From Ifrita kowaldi (Eukaryota > Chordata > Aves > Passeriformes > Cinclosomatidae), in contig VZRS01008351.1 in the NCBI GenBank assembly GCA_013398055.1, positions 1,329,458 through 1,393,457 of the forward strand: a stretch of 64,000 nt of DNA, in the 5' to 3' direction. The position numbers and the translations under genes are program-made. Shown here one piece after another: positions 1 to 12,612 of this stretch. The stretch's first letter is position 1. Each line of letters begins with the position of its first letter. The notes beneath the pieces were generated by a model. That model was not told where the DNA came from. It worked only from the letters and a program-made list of their open reading frames with translations, and made no database searches.

Positions 1-354
1 CTAGTGCTTCACAGTTTTCTCAATGTAAAAGGCAAAAGTAACATAGACACTGCTGCTAAAAATAGCCTGTTATGCCCTTGATGATTCATTTGTTGGTGGG
101 GAGTACCCATAAGTGCATCTATCTAAACATTCTGTTCTCTGTCTCGGTATCTTCCATGCCAGCTTGTATATCTCCCCAGTCTGCTTTCTTATAGGTTATA
201 TAGTCTTTAGCTAAATATGTTAGTTTATTTGTCTCCCCCCATGGCAGCAAGACTCAAGCATGACTTCCTCCTGCTATAGGAATTTCGTCGATAAATCACT
301 GTCTACTATTTCCCTGGGAGCATACAACATTGTCAAAAAAGCCCCCAGAAAACA

Positions 355-425
355 AAAACCAAAAAACCAGCCCCCCCCCCCATAAAAATAATAATAAAAT
401 AAGCCCCAACAAAAAAAAAAAACAA
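355..425 (+). repeat. A- and C-rich low-complexity tract
   Basis: It contains a C12-type run, AATAATAATAAA and a final A12-type run. Confidence 0.9.
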
Positions 426-1195
426 GGAAGGAATTGCCCCTTTCTTAGGTTAGATATGTTAGAATAATAACAGAAACAGGAACATGTTGCTAAACTTCAG
501 TGGCAGACCTCTTTTCATTGCTCTGATTTATGCAAGTAATAAATACTTGCACAGAATGACTTCTAGAAGTACAGCTAAGGAAGGCTTCATGTGATTTGAC
601 TACCCAGCCCCCAAACATACACACTTAGGGTGATGACATGGTTTTGAAATCAGAGTCCTGTAAATTGTCATGGACTGGGAGGAAATTAAATTGGGCTCTT
701 TGGTGACATCCTTGTAGTTCGAGGGATGATTTATGAATGTATAACTGAGCTTATTGATAGGCATTTTAAACCTGAAATGGGCTGTGCCCAGAGCTGTTGG
801 ATTTTTTACTGTCTGTTCCAACATCACTGTGTTCCTGGAACTATCCTTTATTTCTTGTATGCAAACTCTACCCACCACTAGCAACCCTAGGAAGAATGAT
901 GGAACAAGATGCTTCTTTAGTTGCCCAGTGGTCTTCTTTATGTCTGCTCCAATGTGAAGGGCAGGTAAATCAGAGGTGTTTAGCTGAGAGGGCAGGGCAA
1001 TGAGTGTCTGTTGCTGTTATTCATGTGAGCCCCAAACACAGAGGAGCCAAAACCTGCTTTTCCTCCAGAGCATCCCTGCAGCTGCACATGGCTGAGTCAG
1101 GCCTTTCCTGGGACTGAAACCACCTCTCACTAATTAGTGTGCCCATGAACACCATCTTCAGAGGGAATGAATCTGGGATGCTGGGATTAATGGTC

Positions 1196-1234
1196 CTTTC
1201 CTTCCTTCCTTCTTTTCTTTCTTTCTTTCTTTCT
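1196..1234 (+). repeat. (CTTT/CCTT)n microsatellite
   Basis: The tract is CTTTCCTTCC...TTCTTTCTTTCTTTCTTTC, a pure polypyrimidine run on the plus strand. Confidence 0.95.
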
Positions 1235-1393
1235 TGTTGACATTGTTTATCTTTTGATGTGCAGATTCACTGGTAACTAATAAAATACAGCTGGTTTAAT
1301 TTTTGCTGCTAAGGACCATTTTGTGAAGTATTTAATTTGCAGGAGGAAAACTGGGGAATAATAAATGAATCCTTTGGGCAGTTATACTTAGTT

Positions 1394-1452
1394 CATAGAA
1401 CTATAGAATTGTTTGGGTTGGAAGGATTCTTATTTACCAACAATCTAGTCTC
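1394..1452 (-). mobile_element. CR1 LINE 3' end, short relic
   Basis: CATAGAACTATAGAATTGTTTGGGTTGGAAGG is the reverse complement of the CR1 tail, followed by a degraded interior. Orientation is minus. The copy is 5'-truncated and diverged. Confidence 0.75.
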
Positions 1453-4400
1453 TTCAGTTTAGACAAGCCACATAACCAGATTTTTATGTCTTTTTTTTTT
1501 TGTAACTAAATAGTATTTTCTTGATACATTCACTGATATTGTTTGGCAGTCACCTCTTATTTTTCCCTGTAGGCACAATCTGTCTTTGTTAGGAAACACT
1601 GTTACCACTGGCAAAGGCAGTGATGTCTTCAGGCAGTCTGCACAGAATACTACATGTCCCTGCTGGAGCACAGCTAGAGATGTCAGCGTATTTGTCTTCC
1701 AATTTGTAAAAGTTTCCCCAAACATTTTCCCTTCCAACAACATGTTTATGATTGCATGTGCTTAGACTGTACATATTATTTTAACAAGGTAACTCTGGAA
1801 AACTTGTGATTTATCCCTGTTTTCCTTCAAGAGCTGGGCGTGCACAGTTCCACACTCAAAGAGGAAAACTGTTGGCTCCCAGCAGCCAAAAAGCAAAGCA
1901 AGACTCAAGTGCTGCAGCTCCCTCTTAACGAGTAAGCAGCTGAAAATAATACCTCTTACATTTTCTTTGGCAACAGGGCTTATAAACAATATTTATCCTT
2001 CTTTTTAAATTTTCTCTAAACCAACTAGTGCAAGATCACAGTAAACAACTGGAATACAGACTCTAGCTTGTAGTGCTCCATCTCCAACAGAGCAGCTTTG
2101 AAATGCTGATAAATTAATCCATGAGATATTATGCTCTCTTCTGCATAGTAGTGGATTTTGCAGCAAGTGTTTCTCCTTTTATGTAATCTGACCCTATCTT
2201 GGTCCCACTCTTAATGCTCCTCACCATCAGCCAAGGCATTAATCTTGAGAATGTGTCCTAAATCAGTTCCTGGAAAGGCAATAGAAGTAGGTATCAGTGA
2301 TATTTTTCAGTTCAACCAGTACATGCCATAAAGATTACATTTGTACAAGGCACAAGACAAAGATACACTTGTCAGCTGATGCATTTTTGAACCAAAATAT
2401 TTCCAGGAAAAATAATTGATGAGATCTTGAGATTTTAGGAGCATGAGTTCAGCCCAAACAGTAGGTCCAAGCTCAGCTCCCTGAAATCAGTGAAAATATG
2501 AGGAATGAGAGAGACTCAGCATTAATATTTCCAGATGGGAATGCAAACTATCTCCAGACATCTTGTAACTGGTAGTTTCTTCTTGTGGCAGTGACACATT
2601 GCACAGTTCAATGGTCTTTGGGGGTCGTGCTTATCCAGTGCTGAGCACTTGGAGTACATCTCCTGCAAGAGACACTCTGGGATTATTCCCAAGGGGTGAA
2701 GTAGCAGGCTGTCCCACTGGAGGGCATTAGGAGGAAAGGGCAGCAGCAGCTGGGAGTGGAAGCAGTGACTCAAGCAACTCCAATAGAAAAGAACAGAATT
2801 AGAAAACTCTAATTGTGAATTGGGTCCTCAAATACAGATAATTAATAGCTGAAGAATGGCCCTTTAAACCAGGGCCTTCGTTGCCCAAGCCCACAAAATG
2901 AACTCTCTAAACTGATTTCTGAACCTCGTGCAATAGTTTCGATGTTTGCAGTAACTGAAAAATAATTTTACTGAGTGCTGCTCCACATGTCTGGCACCTT
3001 TGCAGTAATTTCTATTCAAATCAAGAAGGTAATGATTGGATGTGTTTTTATCTAACTGTTAAGTGAGTAAGTGAACTTCATGGACACCTTTATTTTATCC
3101 TTTTCCAGAAAAAGTAAAAAACCTCTAACAGCCTCAGAAAAGTTGGGCTTTTTTCCAGCTATCATCACTCACAGAGAGTGCAGTCCAGCACAAAGGGCAG
3201 AAGGAGCATTAACATCTTGTGCTGCAGACCAGCCAAGCAGGGCTGGAGCTTGACAGAGGCCCAGCAGCCCTTCCCAGCACAGTCACACGGCATCGCCGGG
3301 AAAAAGGTCCAGATTGGTTGTGGATGGTCTAGCAGTGGTTTCTACACTGCTTCCTAAGTGCTCCTCCACACGGTCTGTGCACAACATCCCAGCCCAGCCA
3401 GCCAGGATGCCCTCTGCCAGAGGGCTGAATCCTCTCAGGACGCTGCAGGATAAGCACCAGTGCTTGTGTGCTCATCAATGTCAAGACTCAGGCATTTGTG
3501 TGTACACACAGAAGTGTCAGGTTGGGCTGAAAGGTCTGAACTAGCACTTGTATCAGAGTTCTGGCACATGTGGTAGTATTTGAGACTCAGGTACCCAAAC
3601 CTTTGCTCCTTCCTGGGATCCTGAACAGTCTGTGGGCTTAAAGTGGCTTAGCAGCCTGTGGTCTGCTCACAAACCATGCAAGACCTCAGAGGCTAAATTC
3701 CAGCCATCGTGTGAGATCCATTGTGGTTGGAACACAGGCCAGCTGGGCCACCCTTTGCTGCTGACTGGAGCGAGGTCTAAGTATCTCTTAAAATTGGCCT
3801 CTGTCCTTATTCAGGGAAACCTTCCTTTCTTTTCACATATTTCATAACCAAGTAAGGGCACAAAAACCCCAAAACAAAGCCCAAAAAAGGATTGAGTTCA
3901 TTAACTACTAATACTATTCATTACTAACATTTGTACAGTAGCATATGCGCTCATGAAACTTCAATACAAATGAAAACACATTCCTCCTTCACATGTTTTA
4001 TGAGCTCATTTATATGCAACGTAGCTTGTCAAGAGATGGCAAACAAAAGACCTGGGAGGATGAGGATTTACTCTGGATAAGCTCACAGCTACAAATGATT
4101 TTGAATCATACTGGAATTAAGTAACTTAGTGCCACTAATGCCACTGGTACTGCTACTAGCCTTGACACTAGTGAGAGACTTAATCTAAAAGGCTCTTTTG
4201 ATTTCTCAGAGGCTCCTAATGGTTAATTTTCTATTAATTTTCCTTTTTGTTATTGCTCCTTTTTAAAGCTTGTCAAACAGAAAGGCTGATATGTGAAAAA
4301 ATCTAATCTAGGCTAGGCTTTGGTTATGGCAGGCAAGGAGATGGAGGAACAAAATAGGAGCAGGGCAGAAAAAATATCTTGCAGTTTGTCTGAGCTACTA

Positions 4401-4818
4401 ATATTTGCTAATTGCAATAAATATAGTACTGCACAGAAGCTCCTAATGAGCTCATATAAAGCATTTTAACGGGATGATGTCACGTTAAACATTGTGTTTA
4501 AAAATATAAACGTTCTTAATAATTCCAAATTAAACAAAATGAAGTTTGACTACCCAAATAATTTTTCCCTCTTCGTGCCAGAGTCTGAACTGTATTTCAC
4601 ACAAATCAGCCACTGAAAATAGACAGGGCTTTATTCTGCTGCTCTCAGCCCAGAGCACACCTCGATGACACAGGAGAGGACAGCGCAGGGATGGATGTGC
4701 CAGGCAGTGCTGGAGATGCAGCTGCAGTGATCCAGAGGGGCCATGCTATGTCCAAGCTCACTAGGCTGTCTGGGCAGCTCTTGTTACCTTTGGCCCAGCC
4801 TTGGACTTCAAAGACAAC

Positions 4819-4995
4819 AACTCTGGGGATTGCATGAGGATTTCCACCCCAGGATGCCAACTCTGGGGCTTGCAGGGGGGTTTCTACCTAGGGACAACAG
4901 CTTTGGGGCTTGCAGGAGAGTTTCTCCACTGAAGAATGGCATGTCTGGGTTTTCCTCCCAGCATGGCAGCTCTGGGGTTTGCAAGAGTTTTTTCC
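4819..4995 (+). repeat. Degenerate minisatellite, about 40-bp unit
   Basis: The core CT[CT]TGGGG[CA]TTGCA recurs at 4821, 4861 and 4901, with a weaker TCTGGGTTTTCC near 4942 and CTCTGGGGTTTGCA at 4970. The first spacings are 40, 40 and 41 bases, the last about 28. Each core is followed by a [GA]TTTC.[CA]CC segment. Confidence 0.8.
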
Positions 4996-6589
4996 CTGAG
5001 TGTTAATGAGGCTGATGCAGGTCCACCAGGATCAGCCCAGTGGTCCTCACACAGCACTGGACGCAGCTTCATTTTCTTCTTTTAGCACATGACTTAAATG
5101 TTTCCATGTTTAGATTACAGGCCTTTCAGGGCACAGTTCAAATCCAGAGCAGTGGCTATGTTGAGTTTAACTGAAATTGAAAGAAAGAGCATGTGGAAAC
5201 TTCTTAACAAAGAAGTTTTGTAAATAGTGTCTTGATACCATGGTGATGGGACCTTAGAACTGCCGACTCCATTTTTCTTTCTATTCAATCCCTTAATTTT
5301 CTTCCAAACATTCAGATTTTAGTCTTGTCTACATGGCAGTGTTGATTGTACATTTCTATGCATCTAACAAGTGCCAAGGAAATCAAACTTAGGGAATAGC
5401 AATGCTGGATCTACTTCTCAGCTGACAGTTTCTCTCACAGACAGTTTTGGAGAGGGCCAAATGCCTTTCCCTGCCTTACTATTCTCCCGGGGCCTCTGGA
5501 TGTAGTCATTTACTCTGGATTTGGATAAACCACAAAGGATGGTCCAAAGTTGAGAAGGGTGAGAGTGCAATGTCTGAACAAGAAAATCCACTCCCAGACC
5601 AAGGGGCTCGGCTAGGTTGCACGTGTAAGCAACACCAAGGACATGCCTGAGGTCATGTCCTCTGCTGTTTCCATCATCTGCCTGCTGAAGGCTCCCCTTG
5701 GTGCTGGCTCTGCAGTCCTGCAGTCCACCCTCTCACCAGGATGAGCCTGAAGATGCTGCCTGCAGTAGGAAGAGCTGGACTGGGCTGGCAGCTTGATCTT
5801 TGCCTCTGGATTACAGGGTGTCTGATTCCAAAAGCCCCTGGGCTTCAGGGCATGATCACCATGAGTCTGTTTGGGTTGGAGCAGCCAGCCTCGAGCATTT
5901 GACGGATCTGGGCGCATCAATTCACCCTCACCAGAAAATCACTGCAGCAAACATAGTGGGCTTCTGCATTTGCTATCTAGCAAATTCTCCTCTCCCAGGT
6001 GAAAACATCCTCTGCTTCTTTTATACTGGAAAAGAAGAGAAGAGAAAAGCTTCCAAATAACTCACAGTCTGGATGGCTTCAACAGAAGCAAGAACAAGCA
6101 CTTGGAATGTGATAGAAGGATTACTGTCATCACATATCATGGTCTGCAGGACAAGCCTGGTGTGCTGGGAGCTTTGTAAATATCTCAGATTACTTAGGGA
6201 ATCTGCAACACAAGCTGCAATGTTTGAAAGTGTATTTTTCCTAACCCATACGTTTCCCAAATGAGTACAGACAAATTCAGATCTGGAAGAAATCCAGTGA
6301 ACATGGTAAACTACTACCAAAGAAGAGCAGAGGCAATTGTTTTGTGCCTCTCTCTCCCACATGGAATGATGCAATAGCTCCTGAATTCCACAGGAGGGGA
6401 AAAAAGAAGAAAAAAGCCTATGCAATGTAAGAAGGATGAAAGTTTGTTCCAATTCCCTCAGCCTCCAGGCCTGGGCACAACGCTGTGTCTGCTCTGTGCT
6501 GCAGTCTCCTGGCCCGGCCGATGGAGCAACCGAGCGCATTTTCTGTTTACTTCTTTTCCAATCTCTTCTGTGAGCCGAAGATAAAGCCA

Positions 6590-6630
6590 GTACAGCTCCA
6601 GCTGTACTTTTGAACCCACGTTTAAGTGGG
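6590..6630. other. Two adjacent short inverted repeats
   Basis: GTACAGCT-CC-AGCTGTAC (6590-6607) is a perfect 8-bp-arm palindrome. CCCAC-GTTTAA-GTGGG (6615-6630) follows seven bases later. The pair could be dimeric factor sites or a small RNA fold; chance is also possible. Confidence 0.4.
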
Positions 6631-9600
6631 GTGGAAATAAATCTTAATGAGATTACCCAGCCCTATTACCTTAAGTAGTATGCCTCAAATGAACCCTGCT
6701 AAAGGCTGTAATTCCCTTCTGAGATTTCAGTGACATGAGCAACTGGATATTATTTCACTATTGTAGTTTGTGTCATCATCAGATACTTGGTAGAATTCTG
6801 TGCTTGTCACATAAGAATTGGAGAAACACACTTTTATTAAACATGTGAAAACAGTAAAAGATGCTTTCCTTTATTAAGTACAAAGAATTTCCTCACAATC
6901 TGCACTGCAAACAGAAAATTACTTCGCATTTCTACTTCATGAGCATTCAGATGCAAAAACTTTACTGTCATAAATTCATACAATTGGTTTTTTGATGCCT
7001 CCTATTTCCTCTCTAGATAAAATCAAGGTATTTTCACAAGACTTGCTGGTGGGAAGAGCAAGGAAGGCAGCAGCAGATGGGCAGGACTCAAAGAACCAAA
7101 GAAAGGCCAGAGAGGGCTCAGCGGAAGTGTCTCCAGGGAGCACCACACTGTGGCAGAGACATCATTTATTTAGGATCTCTTGAGAGCCCCATCCACAGTT
7201 GAAGAGAGACAATTTTTAAGAAGTGCTTGCCTTAGGTAACACGTAAAAAAGAAAGAGATGATCCTGAGTTTTTGGAAAATCTCAGCAGTATCCCTCAGGG
7301 CACAGGGCATGTGCCCTTCACATGAAGGGCATATGGAGGTCTAGTAGGTAGCAAGAGGAAGTAATTTTTTCCAGCCCCAACCCACTTGGCTGTGCAGCAA
7401 ATGGGATTTTTAGCTCACACTGTGCCCATAGCATTCAATGAGTAACCCACAAAATGAAGGTCCAGAGGAGAAGCATCTCCTCCTTGTCTAAATTTAGCAT
7501 AAGGCCTTGCAAGTACAGACAAGGCAGCCAAACATCATCAGTAGCCAGAGAATTTAGACAAGGAAGATAACTCAGTTCTGCTAGGTGGCTTTTGGGAAAT
7601 AATGGAAGGAGAAACAGGGATCTAATAACCTCTGACTGGACTAAAGCTAACCTCCATCTCTGGACAGGAGCCTAGGGCTATCTCTGACCATAGTCTGAGC
7701 TCAGTGAGTAATTAGCACTCCTGCTGATTTCTCACAGCTTTTATAGATGTCTGATATTGGATCAGCATAGACATTTTAATGCATGAGCTCATCAAATGCT
7801 ATGAACTGCTAAGAGGACAGGTCTGGGACTCCTTGCAAGTAACAAGTGATTTTGCACAGGAGAAAAAGACCAAGCCTGGAGAAGCTATACTGGAGGGGCC
7901 TGCCCAGCTGCATTCACTTCTTGGCATTCTCCGGGACTCTGACTTGTGAGCAGGTTGGCCTGTGGCAAGGTGCTGTGTCAAGTAGTGGAAAATAAATTTG
8001 ATCTCCCTGCTCTGGCTCTTCACTACAAACAGCTCCATTTGGGATTGTTCCGAGAATGCAGGCACTCCAGGTGGCAATGATCAGCTGTTTGGGTGGGCTT
8101 GGGGCCGTGCTGGGATGGACTCCTGCTACAGCCTTGTCTCACTCTTTGTGTGCCTCACTAAAACATCCAGTTGCCTCCAGTTCTCCACTGTCCCTCAAGG
8201 CAGCTTAATTAACAAGGCAGATTGTCAATTGAGCAATCATCTCAGAACAAGGAAATCTTTAAAGATTTGGCACCATTATCTAGGATAACCCAGCTGTTGA
8301 ACTTCATTAGGAAAAGGAAGCAAATGCACATGCTCAACTCTGAGGCACATTTCTGTGGGAGAAAATAAAATCAGTTTAGTACAAACAAGTTTTTTCTAAT
8401 CCTGTATCATCCCCTTGGACAAAATGGAGATGCTCCATGGCTGCCTTTGTCTCATAGCCAGAGAGTAGTGAGTTTTCTCATGCATCTTGGGGTGCTCCTC
8501 TTCCTCCTTTCCTCTGCAGGGACACCTGACCTTGGGAATGAAGGACATGGCACAGGAGCACATGTGCTGCCTCAGGAACTGGCTTTGTCCTGCTGAAATC
8601 CCTATGGCAGAATGAAGCAGGGAGATGCTCTTGCTCAGGGTCTGATGATCTCTCCGCATCACCAAAGCCCAAAATGATGCAGAGCCCTTGCTGCTGTTGA
8701 TGACATTTTGATTGGCCTGAGCAGGGAAACTCCTACAGTAGGGAATGAGACTCACCATGCCTCAACAAAAATGTGTCATCTGGTCGATTTTCAGTGATTT
8801 TCTCCTGCCAGTGTAGTGGGAGAAGGGTGAAGAGTTGTCTTGTTACTCCTCCCACTTTACAGGACATCAGAGTAGCCAGGGAGTAGTAAAGGACAGACAG
8901 CAAAAAGGCTCTCCAGCTCCTCTGTGTGCCAGGATGCTCCCCAAAGGTCTGGAGAAACCAAACAATTGTAGGAGAGGATTTTGCTGAGAAAACAAACATT
9001 CCTCCTGTGAAAACCTGTGATACTGAATGCTTTCCCTGGAGTTCTCCATTTTTTTCATTAAATGACTCAAAATGAAAACATGCAGAAGTGTAGTTGGTGT
9101 TTTAAAAGACAGCTTTTGTTAGAGAAATGTTATTCTCCATCCTACATATGTGAGCACTGTATGTCTCAGTCTGCCATATCTGTTCCAGACATTGCATATT
9201 CTCTCTCACTTTCCCACACGATGCTTCTCCCTAAGCTTTTGGATTTAAATACCTGACTAAAACTCTCCAGAGGCATAACAAGCCCCATGTGTTGCTGACT
9301 GGGTGAAAAGGGACAGTGCATAGACATTTTGACAGCCACCAAAAACTCATGACCCAAGAAACCTGGCTTTAGGGAAAAAAAAATTAAAACAAGTCTTATG
9401 ACGCTCATGATAAACATCAAAGAGTTGGCAGCACTAAGAATAATTAAGCAGTTTAGATGAGATTTCCCAGAGATATTGTTTCCATTTCATCAATGCACTG
9501 TCTGGTTTTGAACAGTTATGCCTGAATGTACCATTTGGAATTTATGACAGATACAGGAAATAATAGTTTCCTTCTCAAAATCCTTTCCACATGTGGTCCA

Positions 9601-12572
9601 TATGCCTCCAGCACAAAGAGATTGTGATATCATGCCTAAGTCAGATGGATGTCAGAAGGCCAGCTGACTGTCACAGCAACAAGATGAACCTGGGAGCCTC
9701 TGATTTGGGATGAAGAGGTGAAGAAAATGACAGATTTGGTGTCCCAGAGACAAGCTGCATGTATCAGAGGTGTTTGTGTGTGAGGCTATTGACATTGCAG
9801 AGCATCTCCAAGCAATTGGTGAAATATCAAGTTATTATGACAGCAAGTATTCTTATTGCTAGAGATCTAGTTATGAGGTGTCAGGGTATTTTGTATTTTA
9901 TGACGTGTTTCCAATATGTTCCAGTTTATGTTTCCAATAATATCCCAGCTTCACCTGTTGAAGATATTGAACATGGTAAAGTATACCATTCCAGGAAGAT
10001 CAAGGACAATTTCAGGTTAAGTTTGCTTGAAAAGTTATGCTGGGAATTGGATTGCATCTGTGCTTCAGCTGCAGAGCAGCTATTGAAGGGAGAAGTGTTG
10101 GTCCATGGAAACACTGTGGGATTCCAGGTTTTCCCAAATGGTCACTAATGGCATGCTCCTCACCTCCTCATACTGGACCAGAGACCCCAGGTCTGATCTA
10201 TGGACATGCCCAGTGCTCACAGCTGCCAGTGAAGTTTGAATATGGGAAATACAGTGGTGTGCTGGGTGCTCTGAAAGAAGAGCTCCTTGGCATCTCCGAT
10301 TACACACCCACGGCACTGGCAACTGTTTTTGGCTTAATCTTGATGTGCCCCAGTCTGTCACATATAAACTCTGAATAATTCTGCACACATGGCTCTTTGT
10401 GTGACTTATTGTTGAGTCATATCTATCAATGTTTCAGTAGGGGAAATACGAAACATTCAGTAAGTTTTAATTAGTGCATATACAAATACATTTCTCTGAG
10501 CAATCGTGCTGGGACAGAGTATGACTAATGCCTGGTGCTTCCCATGCACCACGAGTGCTTGCTGGAGGGGCCTCACCCAGGGAATGTCACCAGCCACACA
10601 GCACAGGACTCAGGCTGCTGGTCTAAGGAGTAGAACTGAACTGACCCAGCCAAGATTTGTACAATTTGTGTCAGGGTGATAAAGATAATTTTAAGATTTT
10701 TGAGAATTGTGATCCTAATTCATTGGACTGAATGGAAAGGCTCCTCTTGACTCCAAAAAGTCTGGATTATGCTCCCAAAGCATGAGTGGGAGATGTGCAA
10801 ATTATAAGTTTAACTTGAAGTCAGGTCCTTCATAATCACATGATCAAGCACAACCTGAGACACTCAGCTTGCTGTCACCTCTTTAGGTTTTAGAGTCTCT
10901 GTGAAAAATTACTCAGGTATTCAGATGTTACACACAAGTCTTTTTGTCTGTGTGTGTGCTTTCATTTCTTTATTTCCTCAGCAAACCTCCTCAGGCAAGT
11001 CGTCTGGCTACAGGAGTTTTCACCTTCTGGTTCAGCAGCAAGGATTTTACCATTTTCACAGTAACTATGTTAGTCACTGGGAAGTGTTCTGGGTGCACTG
11101 TGTGATTGAGGGGTGCTGGCAAAGTCAGATCATATCCTGCAGCTCCATGAAGAGCACATCACAAAGGATTAGTGTGCATGTGTATATTTATCTTCAAGAT
11201 AAGTGAGAACCACATGAAATGCCAAGTTTGCAAGTAGTGTCTATGGATTTATGAGGGGATTTTGGGCTGTAACCTTTCAAACTTCTCTCCAAACTCTTAA
11301 TTTCATGCCTTTATAATACCTGGAGTCTGTGTTCTCCTGGGGAGCATTGAAGTGGTGGCAACTTGAGCCATCCAAACAGTGCTGAGAACAGTGATGTGGT
11401 GCTGGGGAGGTTCCCTCCTGGGCAGTGTGGAAAAGCTGCCTGAGATAAATAAGCCATTGGCACCTCTCTGAAATGCTCCCTGTTTTTTGTGATGGAGACA
11501 GCATTGTACTTCCCAAAATCTTCTTGGAATTTGTTGTGATTCCTCAAGGGCCGCAGACATTTTACCGAGCCCAGTTTGCAGTCATCTGAGCAAGGGCTTG
11601 CTTTTCTTCCAAAAGCAACTTGTGTGATTGACAGACCGTGTGCAGAACCAAAGAGCAGCTATGACCAGTCCCTGTGTGCCCTGCTGACTCAACGGTGACT
11701 TCAGCTGCTCCGTGAAACCCAGGACTCCTTCGGGGAACTGATCCTGGGCACTATCAACATGTCCATGCCCAGCACTTGGCATTTGTCAGGAGGCCCATTC
11801 CTCTGCCCCAGAGTTTCTTTCCCAAAAAGAAGACAGCATTTGAGGGATCTTGCCAGTCTTTTATGTGAGTTTTAGAGGAGGTCTGAGATGTAAGGTAATC
11901 CCTAATGTTACAAATTTAATTGTGGAAACCACAAGTGTGGGGTGAGGGAGCTGGTCACGGTCTGTAAGGAAAGAAGTAACAGGGACAGAGGAGCAACTGA
12001 ATATGATGATGAGAGACTGGGCACTCACCAAGTTTTGGGGAAGGCACACTGGGCATTCAGTTTGCAGTCTGAATGGAAAAGGAAGGGAACAGGCCCCACC
12101 CTCTAAATTACTGCCTGTATAACAAGTCTGTAGCAAGAGAAGGCTCCAGACATTGTTAAATGCAATTATGGCTTCTAAATGCTGATGGCTTAACACAGAA
12201 TATGTTGGAAATACTGCATATGTTATGAGGGATGGAGGAGAGGAGAAGAAAAAACACACTGGTTGTTTTTTGCATGCCTTAAGTTACTGTAAACACCATG
12301 GAATAAGACTGTTCAGAAATGTGCTCTACTGTGCAAGTACTCTTGCTCACAGACCCTGAGACAAACTACAGCTTCCAAGTATTTCTGGAGATAAGGAAAA
12401 TCCTCCCGTCAGGGGATGGGGGAGGAGGGGAGGAGATCTTGGGAAATACGTAGCATCTTCTGTATTTCCTAACTAGATCCTTAACCAGCATCCCAGCAGC
12501 AAATGTTTGTGCTAACTTCTACTGCCTCTACTGACTGCCTCAAAGAGCTCTCCTCCTTCAGCACCCCTCCTC

Positions 12573-12612
12573 AAAGAAAGAAAGAAAAACAAACAAACAG
12601 ACAAACAAACAG
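12573..12612 (+). repeat. (AAAG)n-(AAAC)n microsatellite
   Basis: AAAGAAAGAAAG passes directly into CAAACAAACAGACAAACAAACAG. Confidence 0.95.

Larger units (their letters stand above)
1..4818. other. Intergenic, no gene seen
   Basis: Apart from low-complexity tracts, one microsatellite and one CR1 relic, this is unique AT-rich sequence. Frames are under 100 codons and resemble no protein. Confidence 0.7.
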
